A stretch of DNA of 64,000 nucleotides from Citrobacter europaeus. GTDB taxonomy: Bacteria > Pseudomonadota > Gammaproteobacteria > Enterobacterales > Enterobacteriaceae. Location of the stretch: assembly GCA_020099315.1 (NCBI GenBank), contig CP083650.1:930001-994000 (forward strand), written 5' to 3'. The translations under genes were made by a program, and so were the position numbers. A model generated the notes under the pieces. That model worked only from the letters and a program-made list of their open reading frames with translations. It was not told the DNA's origin and searched no databases. Each line of letters starts with the position of its first letter. The first letter of the stretch is position 1. This document shows, one piece after another, positions 1-7,671 of the stretch.

Positions 1-4
1 TCGG

Positions 5-1210
5 ATGAATGAAACTCGTTCTGTTAATCGAGGATATGAGGAGTATGCATTCATTAATGGAAGAGAATTATCTGATCAATTGATTTCTCAGCTCAGAGCC
101 AATTTAATGGCACCCAATGAGGTTGTGGAGGTCACTAAAGGTTCGACGATGTTTACTTTTCATTTGACTGAATTTGAAGAGGAAATGTTGTATGCATCAT
201 TCACAAAAGAAAAATTGCACGATTTTTGTATTGCTAACTCACTAACAACTAAGTCAGTGTATCGATATCGGGAAAGGATAACCGCTCGACTGGGATTTTC
301 TCATTTTAATGAAACCATCATTTTTTTAACCAGGAATAATTTATTGCATGAAGGTTACCCGACAAACAATCATTCTGGTGAGAATGTAATTTACGGCGAT
401 GCATATGATGTCTCAGATTCTGGCCGACTGAGTATGGCAATAAGGAATGAAGAAATCATTCCTTATTTTCAGCCCATCGTAAATATCAGTGGGGATGTCT
501 GTGGTGTTGAGGTTTTAGCTCGATGGCCACAGGGCCATAATTATGCGATTTCTCAGCGTGAGTTTATACCTCTGGCTGAAAAAAGTGGCTTAATGAATGA
601 GTTAACGAGCTATTTAATGACCACCGTTGCGCGTAATCTGGTCGACGGAAGCGAGGGTATAAATAAAACGCTATTCGTCTCCTTTAATGTCAGTCCATCA
701 GGTTTAAGTAATCCCGTTTTTTATTGGGAATGCCTTAATTTTATGGAGATAACGCAAAGGCTACCGATAAAATTAATGATTGAAATAACCGAAAATCAGA
801 CTCTCACTATCACTCCAGCCATCAAAGAGCTGATACGATCGTTGCGAAACCGAGGGGTTCTGTTTGCTTTAGATGATTTTGGGACGGGATACGCTAACCT
901 CTGCTATCTCAATGAGTTAGACCTGGATGTTATCAAAATTGATAAAACGTTCATCAAGGCTATTAAAGAAGCTGAGCAACATATCCCTATGCTCGAGTCA
1001 ATCATTCATCTTTCCGGGCTCCTGGGATTACGCATGGTGGCGGAAGGCGTTGAATACGGCTATCAGCAGCAATGGTTGGGGAAAAATAATGTGGATTACC
1101 TGCAGGGCTATCAATTTTTACCGCCAGTGATGTTTGATGATTTTATGCGTTTTTACAAGCAGTCTGTAGGGCTGTTTGAATCAGCGTCGGATTCAACTTT
1201 TTCAGCGTAA
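5..1210 (+). CDS. HTH-EAL cyclic-di-GMP phosphodiesterase, PdeL/YahA-like
   Basis: Probable cytoplasmic protein that hydrolyses c-di-GMP and may also bind DNA. The N-terminal ~110 residues resemble the LuxR-type helix-turn-helix region of E. coli PdeL (YahA); the C-terminal ~250 residues form an EAL domain. The expected catalytic residues are visible: E of EVLARW near residue 170, N of FNVS, E of IEITEN, the paired D of LDDFGTGY, K of KIDKTF, E of AEGVE and Q of YLQGY, so it should be active. At 401 aa it is longer than PdeL (about 362 aa), mainly in the N-terminal part, which is also the more divergent half. The start is the first ATG, four bases from the window edge, so an upstream start cannot be excluded. 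In E. coli yahA lies in the same part of the chromosome as yahN and prp. Confidence 0.85.
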   Translation: MNETRSVNRGYEEYAFINGRELSDQLISQLRANLMAPNEVVEVTKGSTMFTFHLTEFEEEMLYASFTKEKLHDFCIANSLTTKSVYRYRERITARLGFSHFNETIIFLTRNNLLHEGYPTNNHSGENVIYGDAYDVSDSGRLSMAIRNEEIIPYFQPIVNISGDVCGVEVLARWPQGHNYAISQREFIPLAEKSGLMNELTSYLMTTVARNLVDGSEGINKTLFVSFNVSPSGLSNPVFYWECLNFMEITQRLPIKLMIEITENQTLTITPAIKELIRSLRNRGVLFALDDFGTGYANLCYLNELDLDVIKIDKTFIKAIKEAEQHIPMLESIIHLSGLLGLRMVAEGVEYGYQQQWLGKNNVDYLQGYQFLPPVMFDDFMRFYKQSVGLFESASDSTFSA

Positions 1211-1402
1211 ACCTGTCGGGAACATCAGGGGCGGATGCCTCTGATGCCGGTATTTTTGCAGAGGTTGGTACTACAGATCCTGCCTGTCTGGTGAAGGCGA
1301 TAGCCTGTTGTGAGGGAAGCATCGTTTGTTTATGTGTCTTTTACAGGGTATTTATAGCGGTATCAGCGTTAATCAAACTGCTTCCGAGGTTAGTCCATAG
1401 CC

Positions 1403-1867
1403 ATGCGTCATTTCCTGCAAAAATTAAGAGTCTGGTTTCCGCCGCCATTCATCTTAGTACTTTTCCTCGTTGCCGATGCGTTGACGGCGAGCCCACGTTT
1501 CACATTTGGCGCGGTAAATATCGTGATAAGCGCATTACTGGCCAGCGTCAGTTTGTGGATGATACTGCATACCGCATGGCAGATGCGGATGAAACGTACG
1601 ACCCTGAACCCGCTTCATGCAAATAAATCGACCACGCTGGTTACCGGCGGATGTTACGCCTGGAGTCGCAACCCGATCTACCTTGGTATGAGCGGGCTCC
1701 AGCTTGCCTTTGCTCTGTTCGTCGGCAGCCCGGCTGGCGTAGTGGCAGTACCGCTGTTTATGCTGGCGGTTGCCAAATTGCATATTGATTTTGAAGAGGA
1801 ACAATTGCGAAAACACTTCGGGCTGGAATGGGATCGCTTTGAGCGGCAGGTTCGCCGCTGGCTATAG
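1403..1867 (+). CDS. isoprenylcysteine carboxyl methyltransferase (ICMT)-like membrane protein
   Basis: Small integral membrane protein of 154 aa with about four hydrophobic segments. It belongs to the bacterial ICMT/phospholipid-methyltransferase-like superfamily. The family signature is visible as a GGCYAWSRNPIYLGM segment near residues 85-100, followed near the C-terminus by acidic EEEQL and the WDRFERQVRRW motif that binds S-adenosylmethionine in relatives. The substrate in bacteria is generally unknown, so no reaction is assigned. It stands alone between the EAL gene and thrW. The start is an ATG after a stretch with only a weak ribosome-binding site. Confidence 0.8.
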   Translation: MRHFLQKLRVWFPPPFILVLFLVADALTASPRFTFGAVNIVISALLASVSLWMILHTAWQMRMKRTTLNPLHANKSTTLVTGGCYAWSRNPIYLGMSGLQLAFALFVGSPAGVVAVPLFMLAVAKLHIDFEEEQLRKHFGLEWDRFERQVRRWL

Positions 1868-2032
1868 TCTTACCCGACCGGGTACAAGCATTCCTGTCAC
1901 GACACGATTCGTGCGTTATTGAAACCGGATGATGCAAAATTAGGCGTTTGATTCACAAGGCCATTGACGCATCGCCCGGTTAGTTTTAACCTTCTACCCC
2001 GTGCTCACATTCGTGGACATGTCCTTTTCAGG

Positions 2033-2108
2033 GCCGATATAGCTCAGTTGGTAGAGCAGCGCATTCGTAATGCGAAGGTCGTAGGTTCGACTCCTATTAT
2101 CGGCACCA
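2033..2108 (+). tRNA. thrW: tRNA-Thr (anticodon CGT)
   Basis: A 76-nt cloverleaf including the encoded CCA. The acceptor arm GCCGATA pairs with TATCGGC, the D-loop carries AGCTCAGTTGGTAGAGC, the anticodon stem-loop GCATTCGTAATGC presents CGT at 2066-2068, and the T-arm contains GGTTCGACTCC. It matches E. coli thrW, the integration site of prophage CP4-6 and related elements. A TTGACG hexamer at 1964-1969 is a possible -35 box. The DNA immediately downstream contains an integrase fossil. Confidence 0.97.
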
Positions 2109-2270
2109 TTTCACATTTCTCCCTGGTTTACCGAAATCAACGTAAAGTTCGTATACTGCGGTTTCTGGCCCGTGTCTTATCTCCTGTTATCAACTGGACT
2201 CACCGGAATCAAGTCACCGTTGGGGGCATAAGTGGGGGCATTCTGTGTTCGGTTTAGGGAGATACCCCCA

Positions 2271-2360
2271 ATGAAGGTTAATGCGTGACAGGTAGACGTT
2301 GTTAAACCCTGAGATAGGCCTATAAGCTCGCAGATAATGCTGGTTTGTATTTGGAGGTCG
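2271..2360 (+). pseudogene. 5' fragment of a tyrosine-recombinase integrase (prophage/island fossil)
   Basis: Reading from the ATG at 2271 gives MKVNA, a stop (TGA where relatives have an Arg codon), QVDVVKP, another stop, DR. After a one-base shift at 2320 it gives PYKLADNAGLYLEV. Together these follow the usual start of thrW-type and P4-like integrases (MKLNARQVETAKPKDKPYKLADGGGLYLEV-like, recalled from the family). The similarity ends at about 2360. The G-rich repeats GGGGGCAT at about 2223 and 2235 upstream resemble sequence commonly found between attL and int. Two stops and a frameshift within 90 bases mean it is dead. Confidence 0.75.
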
Positions 2361-2499
2361 TTCTTTCTATTCTCGATAAGTGCACTGGTTTAGGTTATGG
2401 TAATAGTTTATGAGCGCTAAAATTGACTTCGAGTGCAAATCGGAGGAAATTTCGATTGTGAATAATTATACTTAATAACCAATTTTAAAAGAGGAGAAA

Positions 2500-3003
2500 A
2501 TGAAAAAGGTTATTATTATCAATGGTGCGATGGGGGTTGGTAAGTCGACAGTTTCAAGAGCTTTATGTGAAATCTTACCCTCTAATGTTTTTTTAGATGG
2601 TGACTGGTGTTGGGATAGCCACCCCTTTATAGTCAATGATGAAACGATTGAGTTGGTTAAAAAAAACATAACAACATTACTTAATAATTTTATTGGTTGT
2701 TCCGCCTATCAGTTCGTCGTTTTTTGTTGGGTACTGCACGACAAGCTACTGTTAAATGATATTTGTAGCAAGATAGATAAAGAATCATGCAATATACATA
2801 TTTATACTCTTACTTGTTCTGAAACGGAGCTGCTGAAGAGATTAAATAAAGATATATCTTGTGGTGTTCGTAAAATCGATATTATACCGCGAGCACTTTC
2901 TCGGCTAAAGTCGTGTAACTTATTGGAAACGCAGAAAGTTGATGTCGAGGGCCAAACTGCAGAACAGGTAGCCGCTTCACTCAAAAAAATGATTATGAAA
3001 TAA
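2500..3003 (+). CDS. P-loop nucleotide kinase-like protein
   Basis: A 167-aa cytoplasmic protein with an N-terminal Walker A motif, GAMGVGKST, at residues ~9-17. It has a possible lid region around LKRLNKDISCGVRKID and the overall size of the small AAA_33/gluconate-kinase-like or antibiotic-phosphotransferase-like kinases. The substrate cannot be told from the sequence. The start has a strong ribosome-binding site (AGAGGAG, 7 bases before the ATG). The gene is AT-rich and sits just downstream of the thrW integrase fossil, so it is probably island cargo. Confidence 0.7.
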   Translation: MKKVIIINGAMGVGKSTVSRALCEILPSNVFLDGDWCWDSHPFIVNDETIELVKKNITTLLNNFIGCSAYQFVVFCWVLHDKLLLNDICSKIDKESCNIHIYTLTCSETELLKRLNKDISCGVRKIDIIPRALSRLKSCNLLETQKVDVEGQTAEQVAASLKKMIMK

Positions 3004-3044
3004 TATGACAGGACCGCATTGTTGAAAATAACGTTGAGAACATG

Positions 3045-3285
3045 TCATCGCTGTAGACAATTTCTCTCAATTTTCATGATGTTAAACAGACGACCCAACG
3101 CCACCTTCTTAAAATACGCGCAAGCCAGACGCAGAATATTGATACTGCTGCGCAGCTCGTAGTTTTTTCCCGCTCTGGCATCTTTCGAGTGCTCACGTTC
3201 ATTGGTGTTTAGTCAGCCTGCCAGTCCCATTTCTCAATGAGTTTAATTTCCAGGATTCCCCCGACAAAGCCGGGGGTTACCAAAT
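3045..3285 (-). pseudogene. unidentified gene remnant
   Basis: On the minus strand two reading-frame fragments look coding. One, at about 3285-3215, ends in LIEKWDWQAD then a stop. The other, at about 3212-3045, contains KNYELRSSINILRLACAY and ends at a TGA. They lie in different frames and neither has a start, so this looks like the decayed end of one or two mobile-element genes. I do not recognise the family. The stretch includes the inverted repeat CCCCCG/CGGGGG at about 3257-3276, which could act as a terminator for the upstream minus-strand glpQ-like gene, although no T-run follows. Confidence 0.3.
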
Positions 3286-3299
3286 TTAATTATCAATTA

Positions 3300-4694
3300 T
3301 CATAATTTAGTTAAGTTTGAATCCTCCGTTGAGGACAAGGGTTTTATCGCTCCCTCAAATATACCACGCGCATCTATAGCTGTCCCAGTATAATCAGTAA
3401 ACACCCCATCAATACCAGCCTCATAAAAGTCAAGAAGTTCATTAATTGGTTGGTTATGGTAAATACCTGCCAAATACTGTTTTTCATTCCTGAAAGTAAA
3501 TGAATGTACTAATAATCCTAATATATGTGCATTAGCAATTACTTCATTAGGCTTAACTGAGTTCACTAACTTTATATCATTGCGATTACCTGTTTTTTTT
3601 GTGTTGAGAAATGTCATGACTTCCATTTTCCATGGCCCAATAATATCAGCGTATGTAGCAATTTCTTTTAATCCTGCGGGTGTAAACATACTTCCAAAAT
3701 AATCAGGGTTTCCTTCAATAGTCCAGCTGTATGGACGACCAGAGACAAACGTAAGATAGTTATTTGTATTATAAATAACTTTCCCTGTGTAATAATCTAC
3801 ATTATTTCCATCCATTAACTGAATAACCCTGGTCTTTAGCCCTTTAGACCTTAAATATTTTAGGCTTTGTGGATCAAAACTTTGTACTATAATTGGAGAT
3901 TCTTTTGAGTTTAAGTTGTTTTTTTCAATGACTTTCAAGATAGAATCTTCGAATGGATGTGAACCTAATGTCCCACATCCATTTGCGATAGCCTGACCAT
4001 TATTCCAGATCGGGTTTTTTGATTCAGGGTAAATACCAATTGTACGTCCTGTACGCTTTGTTTCTTCCTTGGCTATATCAATAACTTCCTGGAAAGTTAA
4101 AATTGGGAATTTACCATTTAAAGAAGATGGTCTATCAGTAGCAGCATCAAATGATGTACCACCTATCCAATCTTTTAATTCTTTAAGCGTAAAGTCACTA
4201 ACAGCCCAATCATTAGTATGATCTTCACCGTCTACAATTAACGCTTTTAAGCGTGATTTATAATCGTTAGGATCAACTAAATCAGTCAAGTATTTATCCG
4301 GACCATGATCTTTAACTTCACGCTGCCATTTTATGTCTACATAACGTCCTGGAGTGGTTCTTTTCCTTTTAGCAACCTCTGGATTAGTTTTAGCAACTTC
4401 CTCAATATTTGTATTATCCTTCATCCAGGGATTATGACGTGCAATTAATTGACAATCCTTTGTCATGTGCAAATCAAGTTCAAGGTAATCAGCACCGTTT
4501 GTTGCTGCTGACTCATAAGAAGGTCTTGTCTCTTCTGGCATTATACCAGGATAACCACGATGTCCTATAACTAAAATATCATGACCGATTTTTGTCTTAT
4601 TAAATGCGATATCATCTTTAGTAGTAACCTCTTGTGCCAATAGCATTTTAGGTAACAATGCCATCATTAAAATGCTTAAAATTTCCTTTTTCAT
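3300..4694 (-). CDS. exported glycerophosphodiester phosphodiesterase
   Basis: Predicted periplasmic enzyme that cleaves glycerophosphodiesters to glycerol-3-phosphate and an alcohol. Residues 1-20 form a signal peptide (MKKEILSILMMALLPKMLLAQ). The GDPD domain begins at IGHRGYPGIMPEET; the His-Arg-Gly and the later Glu are catalytic, followed by LELDLHMTKD and ARHNP (metal ligands and second His). Near the C-terminus DGVFTDYTGTA is the typical GDPD ending. At 464 aa it is much longer than GlpQ (358 aa) because of inserts, so it is a diverged relative and not the housekeeping copy. The DNA is notably AT-rich. It lies 22 bases downstream of the glpT-like gene and must be co-transcribed with it, giving a cleave-then-import pair. 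Confidence 0.88.
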   Translation of the reverse strand: MKKEILSILMMALLPKMLLAQEVTTKDDIAFNKTKIGHDILVIGHRGYPGIMPEETRPSYESAATNGADYLELDLHMTKDCQLIARHNPWMKDNTNIEEVAKTNPEVAKRKRTTPGRYVDIKWQREVKDHGPDKYLTDLVDPNDYKSRLKALIVDGEDHTNDWAVSDFTLKELKDWIGGTSFDAATDRPSSLNGKFPILTFQEVIDIAKEETKRTGRTIGIYPESKNPIWNNGQAIANGCGTLGSHPFEDSILKVIEKNNLNSKESPIIVQSFDPQSLKYLRSKGLKTRVIQLMDGNNVDYYTGKVIYNTNNYLTFVSGRPYSWTIEGNPDYFGSMFTPAGLKEIATYADIIGPWKMEVMTFLNTKKTGNRNDIKLVNSVKPNEVIANAHILGLLVHSFTFRNEKQYLAGIYHNQPINELLDFYEAGIDGVFTDYTGTAIDARGIFEGAIKPLSSTEDSNLTKL

Positions 4695-4716
4695 AAATAT
4701 TATGCCTTATATATTG

Positions 4717-6096
4717 TTAAATGCCTTTTGGTGCCAATAATTTGGCTTCTTTTTTTTGAATTTCTAAATGATGCCTTTTCTCAATCAGCATGGTCCACGC
4801 AAGTAAAATGATTGCAATGATACAACCTATTATCATTGTTAAAAAACCGCCATTCCAACCAAAATGGTCAACCATTATACCAACTATAGCGTTTGCAGCA
4901 GTAGAACCCCCTAAATAACCGAACAGGCCTGTAAACCCTGCCGCGGTACCTGCAGCTTTTTTAGGAACAAGTTCTAACGCATGTAAACCAATCAACATTA
5001 CAGGCCCATAAATTAAAAAACCTTCTGCTGTAATACACGCAACATCTATACCATAATGGCCTGGAGGATTAAGCCAGTAAATAATAGTACAGATAAGTAC
5101 TAAAATCATAAATACTACTCCAGCAGCTCCCCTATTTGTTTTAAAGATTTTATCTGATACCCAACCACAAATTATAGTGCCCGGGATGCCTGCATATTCA
5201 AAGTATGCATAGGCCAGAGATGATTGCGTTACCGTAAAATGTTTAACTTCCTGTAAGTAGGCGGGTGACCAGTTTAGTATTCCATACCGCATCAGATAAA
5301 CGAAAATATTTGCCAGTGCAATCAACCATAATGCTTTATTTTTCAGAACATAAGTGACGAAAATCTCCCTGGCACTGAACTCTTCCTCATCTCTTTTAGC
5401 ATCGTAATCTTCAGGGTATTCGTTTTTCCATTCCTCTACCGAAGGCAATCCACAGGACTGCGGGGTATCACGTACCAGTATGAAAGCAATAATTGACAAT
5501 ACAATGGCCGCAAATGCGGGAAGGTAAATAGCAGATCGCCAATCTTTTAACCACCACATACCTAAAATAAATAGCAGAGAAGGTACGGCACCACCAACAT
5601 TATGTGCACAGTTCCACACAGCGACAATTCGTCCTCGCTCCTTCTTCGTCCACCAGTGAACCATAACTCGTCCACAGGGCGGCCATCCCATTCCCTGCAG
5701 CCAGCCATTAATAAACAGCAAAATAAACATAACTGTCACGCTTGACATGGCCCAAGGGACAAATCCCATAAATAACATGACAAGCCCGGACAACAGCAAC
5801 CCGAAAGGAAGGAATATTCTGGCATTGGCCCGGTCAGAAATGTTGCCCATAAAAAATTTCGACAGTCCGTATGCTATCCCTACCGCAGATAGCGCAATTC
5901 CCACATCGGCATGCGAAAATCCCTGCTGAATAAGATGTGGCTCAGCCAATGCAAAATTATTCCGTACGAAGTAATAACCAGCATAACCAAGAAAGATACC
6001 AATAAACAGTTGAAAGCGCATTTGTTTATATTCGCCATCAATTTTCTTATCGGGGATTTTTTCTTTGTGCTTAGGTGGTTCAAATAATTTCCACAT
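4717..6096 (-). CDS. GlpT/UhpT-family organophosphate:phosphate antiporter
   Basis: Twelve-helix inner-membrane transporter of the OPA family within the major facilitator superfamily, expected to exchange glycerol-3-phosphate for phosphate. Its 459 aa match GlpT (about 452 aa). The N-terminus MWKLFEPPKHK is GlpT-like, and helix 1 contains GYAGYYFVRNNFALA with the substrate-binding Arg. GNISDRANARIF is the MFS loop 2-3 motif, and NGWLQGMGWPPCGR and HNVGGA are characteristic OPA signatures. It heads a two-gene operon with the diesterase. Upstream DNA contains a consensus CRP site and a 16-bp palindrome. The pair is AT-rich compared with the rest of the window, which suggests acquisition with the thrW island. 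Confidence 0.9.
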   Translation of the reverse strand: MWKLFEPPKHKEKIPDKKIDGEYKQMRFQLFIGIFLGYAGYYFVRNNFALAEPHLIQQGFSHADVGIALSAVGIAYGLSKFFMGNISDRANARIFLPFGLLLSGLVMLFMGFVPWAMSSVTVMFILLFINGWLQGMGWPPCGRVMVHWWTKKERGRIVAVWNCAHNVGGAVPSLLFILGMWWLKDWRSAIYLPAFAAIVLSIIAFILVRDTPQSCGLPSVEEWKNEYPEDYDAKRDEEEFSAREIFVTYVLKNKALWLIALANIFVYLMRYGILNWSPAYLQEVKHFTVTQSSLAYAYFEYAGIPGTIICGWVSDKIFKTNRGAAGVVFMILVLICTIIYWLNPPGHYGIDVACITAEGFLIYGPVMLIGLHALELVPKKAAGTAAGFTGLFGYLGGSTAANAIVGIMVDHFGWNGGFLTMIIGCIIAIILLAWTMLIEKRHHLEIQKKEAKLLAPKGI

Positions 6097-6347
6097 AATT
6101 GATGCTCCATCAAAAAATCACTGATTTCTCTAACGACTCCCAATTGACACCATAGTCTTGTAATAATGCGTAATGCTCAGAAAAATGATTTGCCTTGTCT
6201 CAAGACGATAGAATGCATGACAGGAAAAGCAATTCATTCATATCCAGAAACATAAAGTTCCTGGGTAAGAAATATTCCCCTGCCATAGATTAGAAGTCGA
6301 GACTTAATACTGCAGGTAGACCTTATAGCATGCAATATGTGCTATGT

Positions 6348-6363
6348 TGTGACCACATTCACA
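6348..6363. promoter_or_regulatory. CRP-binding site candidate upstream of the glpT-like gene
   Basis: TGTGA-CCACAT-TCACA is an exact match to the CRP core TGTGA-N6-TCACA. It lies about 250 bases upstream of the transporter start, which is far for direct activation unless the transcription start is distant. Confidence 0.55.
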
Positions 6364-6371
6364 TTACATTA

Positions 6372-6387
6372 TTAATTTCGAAATTAA
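6372..6387. promoter_or_regulatory. perfect 16-bp palindrome, possible operator
   Basis: TTAATTTCGAAATTAA is a perfect palindrome 9 bases past the CRP-like site. Its TTTCGAAA core is only loosely like a GlpR operator, so the binding protein is not assigned. Confidence 0.35.
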
Positions 6388-6399
6388 CTACAAAAATAA

Positions 6400-6970
6400 A
6401 TTAAGTTCTGGTGTGAATTTAATCAGTTAAATCAATCAATTAAATCATAACTTGATGTCAACACTCTAATTCGGAATTTTAATATTTAAATGTATGTACA
6501 ATTTTCACCGTGATACAAAATGTAATATCAAAAGTGAAATGATTTATTTCGACTGTAAGTTGTGTAAGTACCTATATCTGTGTTCATTGGAGCTGCTTGA
6601 TTTAGGATGGGGAGATCATTAACGTTGAACTTTTCCCTGTGCAGGTTGTGGCCCTTGAGATCCGCCACAGACAGAATTTGTTGTGTAATGTTGTCGGCTC
6701 TGGGCTGTTCAATGACAACGATTGCGCAGTACCAGATTATTAGTGAAACGCCTGCTCTTTGCCATATATGGGATTACCCTAATAAAGGTAAACTGCCTTC
6801 TGAAAATAGAGCCCGCAGGCATCTCAGTTCTATGCAATTCACATAACTTACTCGTCTTTTGACCGACAACGTTCATCTTACAACTGTGAGTATCGTTACC
6901 TTTGTCATGTAACGATTACCACGTTTCACCCCTCGTGTCGTATTCATGTCTTTTCATCTTAGGGGAAGGA
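6400..6970. other. AT-rich spacer without a supported gene
   Basis: The first part (to about 6600) is very AT-rich, with short repeats of TTAAATCA type. From about 6600 to 6780 a minus-strand frame stays open for roughly 80 codons (including VIEQPRADNITQQILS), but it lacks a start and a ribosome-binding site and I do not recognise it. A plus-strand ORF at 6607-6846 has no family features. I see no confident gene here. Confidence 0.4.
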
Positions 6971-6971
6971 T

Positions 6972-7045
6972 TTAATCCGCTGTTTGGTTCTAAGTTTTTT
7001 GAACATGTCTTGCGTGCAGTCGTAGAGCAGCAACTTTTTATAAGG
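6972..7045 (-). pseudogene. fragment of yjhX (topAI)
   Basis: The stretch reading GGATTTAATCCGCTGTTTGG and onward through TTTTTTGAACATGTC and GTGCAGTCGTAGAG is clearly related to 29917-29990 inside the intact yjhX of this window (GGATTTGATCAGCTTTTTGG, CTTTTTGAATACGTC, GTGCAGTCGCAGAG). The copy covers only the middle of the gene and carries no open frame. It is a decayed second copy or the residue of an older insertion. Confidence 0.65.
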
Positions 7046-7104
7046 GATCACCTGGGCTGAAATAGTGATCTCGTTAAGTATCCCCGTAGACAGAACTGCT
7101 GAGT

Positions 7105-7425
7105 AATGCATCCGTCCGGGTACTGCCGCATAATAGATAGACGCGAGCTTATTGCCATCCGGATCACATACTTAGGTACTACTGTAGTAGCCCTGACCAT
7201 ACTGCGGGCCCATGCCCCGGCGCGCCTTCATCTTTGTTGCCCAGGCTTAGTGCGAGTAGGTACAACTGCTTAGTATGCTAGACGGAATGCGCTTTCAGCG
7301 CCACCAACGTGCCGTTACCAGGTCTGGCAGGTTGTCAATCAAAGGGGCAGCCGATGCACAGGCCAACGGAGTGGTTGCCGTTGAACGTTCCTCACGGCAC
7401 ACCTTCTTCATCACGCCTGGCCTGC
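7105..7425 (-). pseudogene. VOC/glyoxalase-family protein, degenerate
   Basis: On the minus strand, fragments of a vicinal-oxygen-chelate protein can be read in order: IGCPFD-stop-QPARPGNGTLVALKAHSV-stop, then in another frame LGNKDEGAPG, then after a shift GMGPQYGQGYYSST-stop, then VCDPDGNKLASIYYA. The segments GNGTxVALxA, DEGAPG, PQYGxGYY and DPDGNKL are the standard C-terminal half of small (~130 aa) glyoxalase-like proteins. There are at least three stops and one frameshift, so it is non-functional. It lies next to the yjhX fragment in the same orientation. Confidence 0.75.
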
Positions 7426-7440
7426 GGTTGCCCAAGTAGT

Positions 7441-7671
7441 TTTATTCTGATTAATAAACATACAATTGATGGCGAGAGGACTTAGGGGGGGAACGATTTT
7501 TGAGCACTGGTGAAATCAAGACTCGAATTCAACTCAATCGCTATGGCAACGGCCCGATATCAGGAAAGAGGAATATAAAGATGAGTTTCAGGTCATAATC
7601 ATAGCCTGCGCCAGCAGTACCTGATGGTTATCCCGTCATAATGACGTAAATGGGGGAACCTGTCGGCATGT
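7441..7671. other. non-coding junction between fossil region and csc locus
   Basis: No gene, repeat or tRNA-end duplication is visible. It marks the change from decayed sequence to the intact sucrose locus. Confidence 0.4.

Noticed and set aside
1964..2257. 97-codon ORF running through thrW
   Set aside because: It translates the tRNA gene and its flanks; the tRNA is certain.
3256..3280. GC-rich inverted repeat as an IS200-type end
   Set aside because: The hairpin resembles sequences near IS200/IS605 ends, but no transposase or matching second end is visible.
6607..6846. 79-codon plus-strand ORF in the island spacer
   Set aside because: No ribosome-binding site or domain, and the opposite strand has a similarly long chance frame; treated as non-coding.
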